Below are positions 46,772 through 56,120 of a stretch of DNA of 64,000 nt, piece after piece; position 1 is the first letter of the stretch; each line of letters begins with the position of its first letter. The notes under the pieces were generated by a model. The model made no database searches, was not told the origin of the DNA, and saw nothing but the letters and a program-made list of their open reading frames with translations. This DNA comes from Polynucleobacter sp. MWH-HuK1 (lineage in GTDB: Bacteria > Pseudomonadota > Gammaproteobacteria > Burkholderiales > Burkholderiaceae), in assembly GCF_018881815.1 (NCBI RefSeq), contig NZ_JACVPP010000001.1:1931654-1995653 (forward strand). The letters run 5' to 3'. The position numbers and the translations under genes were made by a program.

Positions 46772-46918
46772 TTAATCTTCTATTTGAAAGTAAACCACTT
46801 CGCTGGTTTGACTGCAATCAGAGCGATCAGCACCCGTTGGGGCGACAAATGTTTTTTCTGTAGTTAGCAAAACTGATTCAACCACAGCCTCTTGTTTATT
46901 ATCTGTTGTGTAACCCAT
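46772..46918 (-). CDS. Small hypothetical protein, 48 aa
   Basis: ATG at 46918, with AAGGAG 6-7 nt upstream. The sequence MGYTTDNKQEAVVESVLLTTEK...GADRSDCSQTSEVVYFQIED is acidic with one Cys and no membrane segment. It ends before the shared terminator at 46700-46726. The family is not recognised. Confidence 0.55.
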   Translation of the reverse strand: MGYTTDNKQEAVVESVLLTTEKTFVAPTGADRSDCSQTSEVVYFQIED

Positions 46919-47023
46919 TTTGAACTCCTTCTTTTAATCTAAGCTGGCATATGCATCCAATGAACCTAGAGAATAGAGTTTTTTTATATATCTGAAAAGA
47001 ATATATATTTCATTTGCTTATAC

Positions 47024-47776
47024 TTATTTCAATATAAATAAAAACAGCAAATTGATAGCTGCATTTGCTATGAGCAACAGCAGGCAAAGCCTTTTCAGAA
47101 CGCCATCCGATACTGCATGGGCCTCTAAAACCATTTTGGCAACCCTCATTCCAAGCCAATAAGCTGGAATAGCCACCGCAAGGTAGGCAAGCCAATCAAT
47201 TCCCCCACCCATCAGACTCGCCGCAACAATTGCAAATATCGATATGCCAGAAACAAATTGAGATAACAGAGCCCGCGTTCTATCGAATGCTTGATTGGTG
47301 GAATTGAGATACAACGCGGCAGGTGGCCCGCCTATCCCGCAAGAACCCAACAACAAGCCCGAAAGACCTCCTGCGATACCATCCAAAAGACTCGAACCTG
47401 TTAACCGGACATGTGGCTTTAAAAGCAAGTAGCTAGCAAAAAATAAAATAACTGCGCTAGTAGCGGTTTTCAACACCGAGAGCTGTATTAGTCCACCTAG
47501 CCAAATACCTAAAGGTAAAAAGATGGCGGAAAAAAATAACATGAACCAAAGGCGAGATTGATCCTCTTGATGTAATTTCCAATGCCGAGAAAGTAATATG
47601 CCTCCAAATACTTCCGAGCACATCACAATCGGAATCAAAAATGGAATTGGAAATATCCACATGAGAACGGGCGTCATAATGAGCGCCCCACCGAAACCGC
47701 TTAACCTTCTAATGAAGCCACCAAAAAATGCCGCAAATGTTAATAAACAAATTGCGGCTAGGTTTTCAAAAATCAA
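47024..47776 (-). CDS. TauE/SafE (TSUP) family membrane exporter
   Basis: 250 residues, about seven to eight membrane segments, with the family's repeated pattern (AAFFGGFIRRLSGFGGALIMTPVL near the N-terminus and GGLSGLLLGSCGIGGPPAALYL in the second half). Several TSUP members export sulfite, sulfoacetate or other sulfur anions made in sulfonate catabolism. Its start overlaps the ABC ATPase stop by 4 nt, so it is the last gene of the importer operon. That context supports a sulfur anion as cargo. Confidence 0.85.
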   Translation of the reverse strand: MIFENLAAICLLTFAAFFGGFIRRLSGFGGALIMTPVLMWIFPIPFLIPIVMCSEVFGGILLSRHWKLHQEDQSRLWFMLFFSAIFLPLGIWLGGLIQLSVLKTATSAVILFFASYLLLKPHVRLTGSSLLDGIAGGLSGLLLGSCGIGGPPAALYLNSTNQAFDRTRALLSQFVSGISIFAIVAASLMGGGIDWLAYLAVAIPAYWLGMRVAKMVLEAHAVSDGVLKRLCLLLLIANAAINLLFLFILK

Positions 47777-48561
47777 ACGGCCTCGCTAACATCATGTTCA
47801 CCGGCGATGAGATCGCGAATCTGACGGCGAATCTCTAGATAGGCGGGCGTATCTTCAACCATTCTGCGGGGCTCTGGTACCCGTATAACTTCTTTCACTC
47901 TTCCGGGGCGACGTGTCATCACAACGATGACGTCTGAAAGATTGATAGCCTCCTCAATGCTATGAGTGACCAAGACAACAGTTTTGCTTTCCTCATTCAA
48001 AATTCGAATCATTTCAGCTTGCATCATGGCGCGATTTTGTGCATCCAATGCAGCAAATGGCTCATCCATCAAGAGAACAGTGGGATCAACAACCAGGGCT
48101 CTCGCAATAGATACTCGCTGACGCATACCGCCTGAAAGCTGATGAGGATAGTGATTAGTAAATTGACTTAAACCTACTAGCGCAGCAAAGCGCGTCACGA
48201 TCTGCTTAATCTCGCCAGCATTAATACCTTTGATTTTTAATCCAAAAGCAATATTGTCGTATACGGTCAACCATGGGAATAGCGCATAGTCCTGAAACAC
48301 CATTGAGCGATCTGCACCAGGGCCGTTCACAACTTTGCCAGCACATTCAATGTGACCAGCAGTTGGAGTCTCAAATCCAGCAATCAAATTGAGAAGTGTT
48401 GTCTTTCCGCAGCCACTATGGCCCAAGATTGAGCAAAACTCATTCTTACGAACCTCTAACGAAATATCGTCAATGGCCAAAACTTCTTGGCCCTTAGCAT
48501 GCATTGACGGATAAATTTTTCTGACGTGCTCTACTTTAAGTGCTGGCTTTGAATTATTCAT
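47773..48561 (-). CDS. ABC importer ATPase, SsuB/TauB-like
   Basis: 262 residues with Walker A GHSGCGKTT, Q-loop VFQDYALFPWLTVYDNI, signature LSGGMRQRVSIARAL and Walker B VLLMDEPFAALD, followed by the H-loop THSIEEA. This is the pattern of nitrate/sulfonate/taurine ATPases. It overlaps the TSUP gene by 4 nt and follows the permease after 27 nt. Substrate cannot be read from the ATPase. Confidence 0.9.
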   Translation of the reverse strand: MNNSKPALKVEHVRKIYPSMHAKGQEVLAIDDISLEVRKNEFCSILGHSGCGKTTLLNLIAGFETPTAGHIECAGKVVNGPGADRSMVFQDYALFPWLTVYDNIAFGLKIKGINAGEIKQIVTRFAALVGLSQFTNHYPHQLSGGMRQRVSIARALVVDPTVLLMDEPFAALDAQNRAMMQAEMIRILNEESKTVVLVTHSIEEAINLSDVIVVMTRRPGRVKEVIRVPEPRRMVEDTPAYLEIRRQIRDLIAGEHDVSEAV

Positions 48562-48588
48562 TTTAATGATTAGTTATCAACAAACTGT

Positions 48589-49362
48589 TTAAGCATTAAG
48601 CGCTCTTGACCAAGGCATTAGTTTCTGAGCCGTGTATCTAATAAGTCTATCGAGGCATAAGCCAATTACGCCAATAGCCAACATACCAACCAAAATATAG
48701 TCTGTACGCAAAACGGTACGCGCGTCATTAATTAAGAATCCAAGGCCAGAGTTGGCGCCAACCAATTCAGCCGCTACCAAAGCCATCCAACCTACTCCCA
48801 AACCAATACGAATACCGGTCACTATCTGAGGAAGAGCCGCACGCAGTACGACACGTGTAATCACACCCCAAGAGCCAGCGCCCAAACAGCGAGCCGCTCG
48901 AATTAGGTTCGGCTCCACATTTTTTACAGCATCAATAGTGTTCAATAGGATTGGGAAAAAGATTCCCAAGAAAATAATGAATTGGTTTTGAGTGTTACCA
49001 ACCCCAAACCACAAAATACTTAGCGGGATCCAGGCAATTGGCGGAATAGGTCGCAAAATTTCTACGATTGGATCTACCTGCTCATTGACCCATTTAAAAC
49101 ACCCCATCACTATTCCCAAAGGAATAGCGACAGAGGCATAACAAAATGCCACAAATTCTCTGGATAAGCTATCCAATAAATGCTTCCAGATTTCTCCAGA
49201 CTGCATTAATTCAAAACCTCCTAGTGCCACCCCCGAAGGAGGTGGCAACAAGGTAGATTCTGTCTTATCCAGAATAAACCGACTGGCATACTCCCAGGCG
49301 GCAAGCAAAATAATCAATAAAGCTAGACGACGAAATTGCTTGAAAAAGTTAATTATTGGCAT
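48589..49362 (-). CDS. ABC importer permease, SsuC/TauC-like
   Basis: 257 residues with five to six membrane segments and the EAA loop (EPNLIRAARCLGAGSWGVITRVVLRAALPQIVTGIRIGLG) characteristic of the SsuC/TauC/NrtB permeases. It sits 5 nt after the binding-protein gene and 27 nt before the ATPase gene. Confidence 0.9.
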   Translation of the reverse strand: MPIINFFKQFRRLALLIILLAAWEYASRFILDKTESTLLPPPSGVALGGFELMQSGEIWKHLLDSLSREFVAFCYASVAIPLGIVMGCFKWVNEQVDPIVEILRPIPPIAWIPLSILWFGVGNTQNQFIIFLGIFFPILLNTIDAVKNVEPNLIRAARCLGAGSWGVITRVVLRAALPQIVTGIRIGLGVGWMALVAAELVGANSGLGFLINDARTVLRTDYILVGMLAIGVIGLCLDRLIRYTAQKLMPWSRALNA

Positions 49363-49367
49363 AGCTC

Positions 49368-50651
49368 TTATTTCTTATAAGTCTTACCGTCGAAGGACCA
49401 ATCTCTCACAAGATCACCCTTTTCTGGGAAAGGCTGTGGTGTGGTCGTATTTAATGGATTCATATAAGTTGGGTACGGTGTTTTATCCAATGGTGCAGAC
49501 CAGCTTGCTGGTAAAAATGGTGGTCTTGTAGTTGTTGCCCAACCCAACTTCTCGAAAGTTTTATCCATAAAGCGTGTATCCACCGCACGTGCAAAGTCGA
49601 TACCAGTTAACTTATTCTGAATACGCTTGTTCTCATAAAGCCATGTGTAAATAGGCTCATTTGCACGACCCCAGAAAACTGGAATTGGGTAAATGTAATT
49701 AGGCTTGTAAAGCAAGTTGTAAGCAGTAATTTGTTGACGCAAGATTTCTTTTGAATAGTTCTTCAAGTTTGGATCTTCTTGCATGACATCAACCGCAGCA
49801 TCTGGATTCTTTCTAATCCAAAGTGTTGCCTCAGCAATAGCATCTGTAAATGCTTGTACTACGTCCGGTGCGTTATCAATAACTTCTTGACGCACATAGA
49901 AAGTACCGGCATAAATATTGTACGGATAGCTGTCACTAATAATTCTGGCGTTCTTACGCTCTTTGGACATGATGGTTGGGGTTGGGTCCCAAGGAACTAC
50001 TGCATCAATACCTTTTGGCATCGCCATTTGCTCGCCTGGAGGCATGTTTTTCAAGATGATATCTTTTCCAATTTCAATACCATTAGCCTTGGCTGCCGCT
50101 TGAATGTAAAACTCAGCTGAGGAACCAGTTACGATACCAATAGTTGCTGGCGGATTAGAACCTTTGAAGTCTTTAAAGGATTTGATCTTAGAATCAAGTG
50201 GCACTAAAACAGCGTGCATCAAGTTCGTATTAATCACCGCGATCGTCTTCACTGGAATGTTTTTATCGACTAAAGAGGTAAATGGGAAATTTCCACCATT
50301 ACCAAACTGGAATCGTCCAGAAATAATGACTTCATTAATCGCGGGCCCTGATGGGAATGCTTGTAATTTAGCTTCGATACCACGCTTAGATAGGAGACCT
50401 TTTTTATCCATTACCAAGTTGACTGTGTTTTGACCAGACCATGGTGGCTGAAATGCAATTTGTACAGGCCACCAGCCTTTTTCTTTAAGCCAGGCTACAG
50501 ACTTAGCTGATACTTTCTCCTCAGCCCCTTCTGGCCACCCATAATCATTGAACTTTGTGGCGTTTTGAGCCATTGACAGCATTGGAGCGCCAGATAACAT
50601 GGCGACAGCGAGTACTGAAAAGATACGGCGTGATGCGCTAAATTGTTTCAT
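49368..50651 (-). CDS. ABC substrate-binding protein, NMT1/SsuA-like
   Basis: 427 residues from the ATG at 50651, chosen for AAGGAG 7 nt upstream. Signal peptide MKQFSASRRIFSVLAVAMLSGAPMLSMAQ. The mature part has the SsuA/TauA/NMT1 type of layout (IAFQPPWSGQNTVNLVMDKKGLLSKRGIEAKLQAFPSGPAINEVI; ATIGIVTGSSAEFYIQAAAKANG). It is longer than typical SsuA (about 320), with a C-terminal extension (about 330-427) rich in Pro and Trp. The ligand is probably a small anionic organic molecule; a sulfonate is inferred from context only. Confidence 0.85.
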   Translation of the reverse strand: MKQFSASRRIFSVLAVAMLSGAPMLSMAQNATKFNDYGWPEGAEEKVSAKSVAWLKEKGWWPVQIAFQPPWSGQNTVNLVMDKKGLLSKRGIEAKLQAFPSGPAINEVIISGRFQFGNGGNFPFTSLVDKNIPVKTIAVINTNLMHAVLVPLDSKIKSFKDFKGSNPPATIGIVTGSSAEFYIQAAAKANGIEIGKDIILKNMPPGEQMAMPKGIDAVVPWDPTPTIMSKERKNARIISDSYPYNIYAGTFYVRQEVIDNAPDVVQAFTDAIAEATLWIRKNPDAAVDVMQEDPNLKNYSKEILRQQITAYNLLYKPNYIYPIPVFWGRANEPIYTWLYENKRIQNKLTGIDFARAVDTRFMDKTFEKLGWATTTRPPFLPASWSAPLDKTPYPTYMNPLNTTTPQPFPEKGDLVRDWSFDGKTYKK

Positions 50652-50710
50652 TACGATCTCCTTAAATTTAAAATTTCTTGTACCAAATACAAAAAGCAAA
50701 GGCCAAAAAA

Positions 50711-52168
50711 CTAACTGCTGAAGCTTAACTCTATACCACCTAATTTGGTTCTAATTTTTCTATATTCTTTTTTCATAACTAAATACTTCACTAACTCAGT
50801 AAAGGGCTGTAAAGCAGGTCCCTGCTTCAATGCCTCTTGCGCTCCATCCCTCAATCCGATGGCAAGATGCTCTGGATAGAAGGCATGAAGACTTAACTGC
50901 TCCTTACTAATGGAGCGGCCCCATTTTTTTCTTAAGCCAGGTAGTGCAGGCTCAATTAGTTCGCCAGGTCGACGAGAGGCGTCGTAATCTACATTTGCGC
51001 GACTCATCACTTTGGCACTAGGCTTACCCGCCAATCTTCCATAGTGACCCTTGAGATATAGCTTTATCTCATCCGGGATTGTTTTATAGCGCTCGCCCTG
51101 CATCACATTCAAGACCGCTTGAGTAACAATGTATTGGGCAAATGGGCTCACTAAAATGGGATACCCTAAATCTTCACGAACTCTAGCAGTCTCCTCTAGA
51201 ATCTCCGCCTCTCTGTGTGAGATACCCATCGTAGCTAATTGAGCGCGTAGATTAGAAATCATTCCACCGGGGATTTGATGCTCATATAGAGCTGGGTCAT
51301 AAATTGCCTTTTCTCCACGAGCAAAATTATCGCGAGCGCAAATCCAATCAAAGTATTCATCTACCTTCTGCAAGGCCAAATGATTCATCTTAGGAGCTCG
51401 ACCGAGTTTTTGAGCGCTGGCATACACATCTAATACCGACGGGAGGGAAGCGCCATTTGCTAAGCAATTCGTTGCCACATAGCCATAAGCAAAACCAGCT
51501 TTGATGGCTTCCTCATATACCAACGGCGCTAAACCAGATTGGCAATGCGAATGTAATTTAATAGGAATGCCTGACGCCGCAGAAACTACAGCAGGAAAAA
51601 GGGTGGCAGCTCGCTCTGGGGTAAGCAAGCCAGTTGGATCTTTTACTGAAATAAAGTCAGCGCCTAACTTTACCAACTCGCGTGTACGAGCAATAAAGTA
51701 AGCATCGTCATGCACAGGACTTAGAGCGTAAGTCAACATGGCATTAATTAGCATGCCATGTTTCTTGCCCGCTTTTACAGAAGATTCAATATTGCGGTTA
51801 TCGTTCAGAGCATCATAAACAGTCAATACTCTGACGCCGGACTGAGCCAACAGCTCTACATTGAGCTCCACAACATCGTCCGGGAATAACTCAAATGTGT
51901 AAATACTTTGACCGCGTGTTAATGCATCTGTTGGAGTGCTGAGTTGTTCACTCAAAAACCTCATACGCTTCCATGGATCTTCACGCAAGAAGCGCACCAT
52001 CACATCAAATACAGCGCCACCTAAAATATTAATATAACCATAGCCAGCTTGATCTATATCGGCTAGTGCTGGATACATATGAGGAGTAGTCATACGGGTA
52101 GACCAAAGGCACTGATGCGCATCGCGCAGAGTGACATCGATCATTTCGAATGGTTTCTTAGATGCCAT
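50711..52168 (-). CDS. Biotin-dependent carboxyltransferase subunit (pyruvate carboxylase B/oxaloacetate decarboxylase alpha-like)
   Basis: 485 residues. It has the metal and substrate motif IDVTLRDAHQCLWSTRM (10-26), the catalytic carboxyl-carrying Lys in SVKDPTGLLTP, the HSHCQSGLAP metal site and the RANVDYDASRRPGELI region of this DRE-TIM family. It has no biotinyl domain of its own; a separate carrier is encoded just upstream (52168). No biotin carboxylase is present in the window, so it may work as a decarboxylase or transcarboxylase, or borrow AccC. It is in the operon with the ABC importer. Confidence 0.8.
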   Translation of the reverse strand: MASKKPFEMIDVTLRDAHQCLWSTRMTTPHMYPALADIDQAGYGYINILGGAVFDVMVRFLREDPWKRMRFLSEQLSTPTDALTRGQSIYTFELFPDDVVELNVELLAQSGVRVLTVYDALNDNRNIESSVKAGKKHGMLINAMLTYALSPVHDDAYFIARTRELVKLGADFISVKDPTGLLTPERAATLFPAVVSAASGIPIKLHSHCQSGLAPLVYEEAIKAGFAYGYVATNCLANGASLPSVLDVYASAQKLGRAPKMNHLALQKVDEYFDWICARDNFARGEKAIYDPALYEHQIPGGMISNLRAQLATMGISHREAEILEETARVREDLGYPILVSPFAQYIVTQAVLNVMQGERYKTIPDEIKLYLKGHYGRLAGKPSAKVMSRANVDYDASRRPGELIEPALPGLRKKWGRSISKEQLSLHAFYPEHLAIGLRDGAQEALKQGPALQPFTELVKYLVMKKEYRKIRTKLGGIELSFSS

Positions 52169-52734
52169 TAAGTCAGCTCAATCACCATGAGTGGTTGTCC
52201 AACCTCAATCGTTGACCCATCCTCAACCAGAATACGAGATACCCTTCCGCTACATTCAGCAGGAATGGTATTCAATAATTTCATCACTTCCACAATACAA
52301 ACATCTGTGGTTGGCGTCACGCTGTCGCCCACTTCAACAAATGGTGCTGAGCTTGGGCTTGGCCTGCGATAAAAAGTTCCAATCATCGGGCTTGTAATAA
52401 CTCGCTCTGATGGCGAAAGACTTAATGATGGTGTCGCAGCAATGGGAGCAGCATCACTTACGGATGTGGGCACCACTACTTGCGGGGCAACATAAGCGCT
52501 TGGCGCTGAAGCGATTTGCGGCCCTACTGAAATCTCAATCTCAAATTCCTCAGTCCTATAGCCGAAGGTAGTAAATGTGCCCGCATCTTTAATGAGGGCA
52601 ACAATTTCCTTCACCTGCTTCATCGTGAATTCAGGCGGAACCTTCACCACAGATCCAGTCTTTTTAACTGGAACTTTTTTAGAAGGCTTGTTCTTTACTT
52701 TCGCTTTTGGGGCGATTTTCTTTTTTGTTTGCAC
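52168..52734 (-). CDS. Biotin carboxyl carrier protein, AccB-like
   Basis: 188 residues: a Lys-rich N-terminal tail (1-26), the AccB-type segment VKEIVALIKDAGTFTTFGYRTEEFEIEIS (about 41-69), an Ala/Pro linker and the biotinyl domain with the target Lys in IVEVMKLLN (K152). The canonical EAMKM is EVMKL here. A housekeeping accB is expected elsewhere with accC, so this looks like a dedicated copy. The stop shares one base with the carboxyltransferase start (TAATG). It is the first gene of the minus-strand importer operon. Confidence 0.85.
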   Translation of the reverse strand: MQTKKKIAPKAKVKNKPSKKVPVKKTGSVVKVPPEFTMKQVKEIVALIKDAGTFTTFGYRTEEFEIEISVGPQIASAPSAYVAPQVVVPTSVSDAAPIAATPSLSLSPSERVITSPMIGTFYRRPSPSSAPFVEVGDSVTPTTDVCIVEVMKLLNTIPAECSGRVSRILVEDGSTIEVGQPLMVIELT

Positions 52735-52772
52735 TGTCTCGTATTTTTGGTTAATATTTTCTCTAATGAAAT

Positions 52773-52801
52773 TTAAAGTATCATCAGATGAAATGCTTTA
52801 A
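52773..52801. promoter_or_regulatory. Candidate operator between divergent biotin-carrier and iclR genes
   Basis: An imperfect palindrome with arms TTAAAGTAT and ATGCTTTAA (one mismatch) around an 11-bp centre. It lies in the 115-bp gap between two divergent transcripts, where an IclR regulator would be expected to bind. Confidence 0.4.
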
Positions 52802-52849
52802 GGGTAAACACTTAAAAACCCAAATATCTTCCAAAATAATTCTAAATAA

Positions 52850-53662
52850 ATGCCACAAAAGCTCTCCCGCATCACCCCCCCAGCCGAAATATTGGAGGAA
52901 TCTGCCAAATCCAGCATGGCGGAAAAGGTTTTGCTCATTCTGGAGACAATTGCCCAATCAGAATTTCCCCTCACTCTTGAGGCTATTTCTACAAGCACCG
53001 GTTTAGCCAAACCCACTGCCTTTAGATTGTTAAATACTCTAGTAACCCAGGGATTTATTGAGCGTGATCCCAATGGCAGACGTTTTCAGCCAAGCGCAAA
53101 ACTCAGAATCATGGGAATGAATATTCTTTCTGTGGACTCGATTCGATCACAACGCGTAGCAGTAATGAAACGTCTTGTTGAAGAAATTGGTGAAACCTGT
53201 AACTTCAACATCTTAGATGGCAATAAAGTGATGTATCTCGATCGCGTCGAAACAAGTGCACCCATTCGCCTTCACGTAGATCTCGGTATGCGTGTACCCC
53301 TGCACTGCACTGCAAGTGGAAAGTTATTTCTTTCAGGCATGACTGAGTTGCAGGTTCGACGCTCGCTAGGCAATGAGCCATTTGAAACCTACACGCCTAA
53401 AACGATAACCACATACAACAAATTATTTGTTGAGCTTGAAAAAATTCGTAATGACGGCTACGCCCTTGATGAATCAGCTTTCCTAGAAGGGTTTATTGGA
53501 ATTGCCGTGCCAGTTATCAACTCTAAATATAAAACTTTCGCCACGATTACAGCTCATGGCCCGGCGCCGCGTATGCAAGAAAAATCGATTGATTTTTATG
53601 TCAAACCTTTAAAGCGCGCAGCGAATGATATTCAAAGCAGCTTATCTGATAGCAGTAATTAA
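52850..53662 (+). CDS. IclR family transcriptional regulator
   Basis: 270 residues: an N-terminal winged helix (about 23-85, FPLTLEAISTSTGLAKPTAFRLLNTLVTQGFIERD) and a C-terminal effector-binding domain (LVEEIGETCNFNILDGNKVMYLDRVET ... HVDLGMRVPLHCTASGKLFL), ending in VPVINSKYKTFATITAHGPAPR. It is divergent from the importer operon and is the first gene of the BKACE-GMC-SulP operon, so it probably controls both. Confidence 0.93.
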   Translation: MPQKLSRITPPAEILEESAKSSMAEKVLLILETIAQSEFPLTLEAISTSTGLAKPTAFRLLNTLVTQGFIERDPNGRRFQPSAKLRIMGMNILSVDSIRSQRVAVMKRLVEEIGETCNFNILDGNKVMYLDRVETSAPIRLHVDLGMRVPLHCTASGKLFLSGMTELQVRRSLGNEPFETYTPKTITTYNKLFVELEKIRNDGYALDESAFLEGFIGIAVPVINSKYKTFATITAHGPAPRMQEKSIDFYVKPLKRAANDIQSSLSDSSN

Positions 53663-53677
53663 TTACCTGGAAACAAT

Positions 53678-54508
53678 ATGACCACTCCCGTAATCATCAC
53701 AGTAGCAATGACAGGCGCAATACCTCGCAAAAAAGATTGTCCAGGATTGCCAGTGACTACTAGCGAACAGATTGAAGAAACACATAAAGCGTTTGAAGCG
53801 GGTGCATCCCTTGCGCATATACATGTACGTAATGCAGATGAAACTCCTAGCTCAGACCCCGATTTATATGCAGCCGTTCAAGAGGGAATACAGAAACATT
53901 GTCCAGGAATGATTATTCAGTTTTCTACTGGCGGTCGTGGTCGCGATCAAGCTGCTCGCGGTGGAATGTTGTTCCATCGACCTGACATGGCCTCACTCGC
54001 AACGGGCTCTGTAAATTTCCCAACAGGGATTTATGAAAACCCCCCTGAATTTGTGGATGGTCTTGCAAGCGAGATGCTGAAGTACGAGATCAAGCCAGAA
54101 ATCGAGATATTTGACCTTGCGATGCTCTATAACGCAGCAAATTTGATTGAACGCGGCCTCCTCAAAGCACCTGCACATGTGCAATTTGTCATGGGTATTC
54201 CTAACGCCATGCCAGCACGACGCACGATTCTAGAATTTCTCATCTCAGAATTAAGGGCAGTGATGCCGGATGCGACGTGGACTGCAGCTGGTATTGCACG
54301 CCATCAATTACCAGTCAATGAATGGACTCTCGAATTAGGCGGTCATGTCAGAACTGGTCTTGAGGACAATACGCGCTTTGATAAAACTCGAGCTGCGAAA
54401 GACAATGCTGAGCTCGTTGCACGCCTTGCTGAGATGGCGCCCAAATACAACCGGACGGTGGCAACTCCGGCGCAAGCTCGTGAAATTTTGGGATTAAGAA
54501 AGCATTAA
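53678..54508 (+). CDS. BKACE-family beta-keto acid cleavage enzyme
   Basis: 276 residues of the 3-keto-5-aminohexanoate cleavage family, which transfers an acyl group from a beta-keto acid to CoA, releasing acetoacetate from acetyl-CoA. Zn ligands H47 and H49 (AHIHVRN) and the conserved FSTGGRGR, VNFP, GGHVRTGLEDN motifs are present. Substrate differs between subfamilies and cannot be read here. It lies 15 nt after iclR and 5 nt before the GMC gene. Confidence 0.9.
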   Translation: MTTPVIITVAMTGAIPRKKDCPGLPVTTSEQIEETHKAFEAGASLAHIHVRNADETPSSDPDLYAAVQEGIQKHCPGMIIQFSTGGRGRDQAARGGMLFHRPDMASLATGSVNFPTGIYENPPEFVDGLASEMLKYEIKPEIEIFDLAMLYNAANLIERGLLKAPAHVQFVMGIPNAMPARRTILEFLISELRAVMPDATWTAAGIARHQLPVNEWTLELGGHVRTGLEDNTRFDKTRAAKDNAELVARLAEMAPKYNRTVATPAQAREILGLRKH

Positions 54509-54513
54509 TCAAT

Positions 54514-56115
54514 ATGTCAAATACATCTTTTGATTACATCGTTGTAGGCGGTGGTTCATCTGGTTGCGTTTTGGCGAGTCGCCTCTCAGAGGATCCCAAG
54601 AATTCTGTTTGCCTGATTGAAGCAGGACCAAAGGACCGCTCTCCTTGGATTCATCTGCCTATTGGATATGCAAAGACGATGTGGGATCCAAAGCTGAACT
54701 GGAAATTTCAGACCGAGCCAGATCCAGGTGTAAACAATCGACAGATTTATTGGCCCAGAGGAAAGACACTAGGAGGCTCCAGCTCAATTAATGGCCTAAT
54801 ATTTATTCGTGGACAGAAAGAAGACTATGACACATGGTGCAACCTCGGGAATCCTGGCTGGGGCTGGGATGACGTACTGCCCTACTTTAAAAAAGCAGAA
54901 GGAAATGATCGCTTAAGTGAACCACTCCATTCACAAAAGGGGCCTTTGAAGGCATCGTCTATTCCAAAGAAACATCCATTAGTCGAAGCATTTAAAAAGA
55001 CCGCCAATGCTTTAGGGGTGCCTGAGACAGATGATTTCAATAACTTAACGCAAGAAGGGGTTGGCTACTACCAGCTCACCACTCACAAAGGTTTTCGCTG
55101 CAGTACTGCTGTTGCATATTTAAAGCCCGCCAAGCATCGGAAGAATCTAGAAATCCTGACAGATAGTCAGGCTTGTAGGGTGATTTTTGAGAACAAAAAA
55201 GCCGTAGGTATTGAAATATTCCGTAACGGTAAAAAAAGCATAGTGCGCGCTAATAAAGAAGTCATTCTGAGTGCGGGCGCAATCCAGAGTCCGCAAATTT
55301 TACAACTGTCAGGGGTTGGCCCAGCCAAACTGTTGCAAGAATTCAATATCCCTGTGGTGCAGGATTTACCAGGAGTTGGCGAAAATCTACAAGACCATTT
55401 ACAGCACCGCCTTATCTACGAATTAAATCAACCCATCTCAACTAATGACCAACTCTCCTCTTGGTTTGGACAACTCAAGATGGGCTTAGATTGGTTGCTC
55501 TTTCGCGGCGGACCGCTTTCAATCGGCATTAATCAGGGGGGTCTCTTCACGCGCGTAATGAAAGACTCTAAAACACCTGATATCCAGTTTCACTTAGCAA
55601 CACTCTCTGCAGAGATGGCTGGCGGCAAAGTTCACCCTTTCTCCGGATTCACTATGTCAGTATGCCAACTCAGACCAGAATCACGAGGTCACGTACGCAT
55701 TCAATCAACAGATCCACTCGTACCTCCCAAGATGTTTGCTAATTACATGTCGACATCTTATGACCGCGAGATTAGTATTGCCGCCGTTAAATACGCTAGA
55801 AAAATTGCGCAAACCGAACCACTTCGCTCTCTGATTACTCGAGAAGTTAAACCAAATAATCCACAATCGGATGAAGAAATTTTAGAGTTTTGCCGCAACA
55901 ATGGCGCAACGATTTTCCATCCAACAGGCACCTGCCAAATGGGTCCAGATAGCAATCCGATGGCAGTACTAGATTCTTCGCTAAGAGTAAGAGGTGTACA
56001 AGGGCTCAGAGTTGTAGATTGCTCGGCGATGCCAACCTTGCCCTCAGGCAACACCAATTGGCCTGCAGTAATGCTTGCAGAAAGAGCTGCTGATTTGATC
56101 TTAGGCCGCACTTAA
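54514..56115 (+). CDS. GMC-family FAD-dependent alcohol dehydrogenase (choline dehydrogenase-like)
   Basis: 533 residues with the FAD-binding motif VVGGGSSGCVLASRLSE, GMC signature 1 (GKTLGGSSSINGLIFIRGQ), signature 2 (SAGAIQSPQILQLSGVGP) and the C-terminal active site with HPTGTCQMG. The second active-site position is Asn in GNTNWPAV. GMC enzymes oxidise alcohols such as choline, and the isethionate dehydrogenase IseJ belongs here. In this cluster an alcohol of a sulfonate is a plausible substrate, but that is inference. It is tightly packed in the operon (5-nt gaps). Confidence 0.85.
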   Translation: MSNTSFDYIVVGGGSSGCVLASRLSEDPKNSVCLIEAGPKDRSPWIHLPIGYAKTMWDPKLNWKFQTEPDPGVNNRQIYWPRGKTLGGSSSINGLIFIRGQKEDYDTWCNLGNPGWGWDDVLPYFKKAEGNDRLSEPLHSQKGPLKASSIPKKHPLVEAFKKTANALGVPETDDFNNLTQEGVGYYQLTTHKGFRCSTAVAYLKPAKHRKNLEILTDSQACRVIFENKKAVGIEIFRNGKKSIVRANKEVILSAGAIQSPQILQLSGVGPAKLLQEFNIPVVQDLPGVGENLQDHLQHRLIYELNQPISTNDQLSSWFGQLKMGLDWLLFRGGPLSIGINQGGLFTRVMKDSKTPDIQFHLATLSAEMAGGKVHPFSGFTMSVCQLRPESRGHVRIQSTDPLVPPKMFANYMSTSYDREISIAAVKYARKIAQTEPLRSLITREVKPNNPQSDEEILEFCRNNGATIFHPTGTCQMGPDSNPMAVLDSSLRVRGVQGLRVVDCSAMPTLPSGNTNWPAVMLAERAADLILGRT

Positions 56116-56120
56116 ACTCA

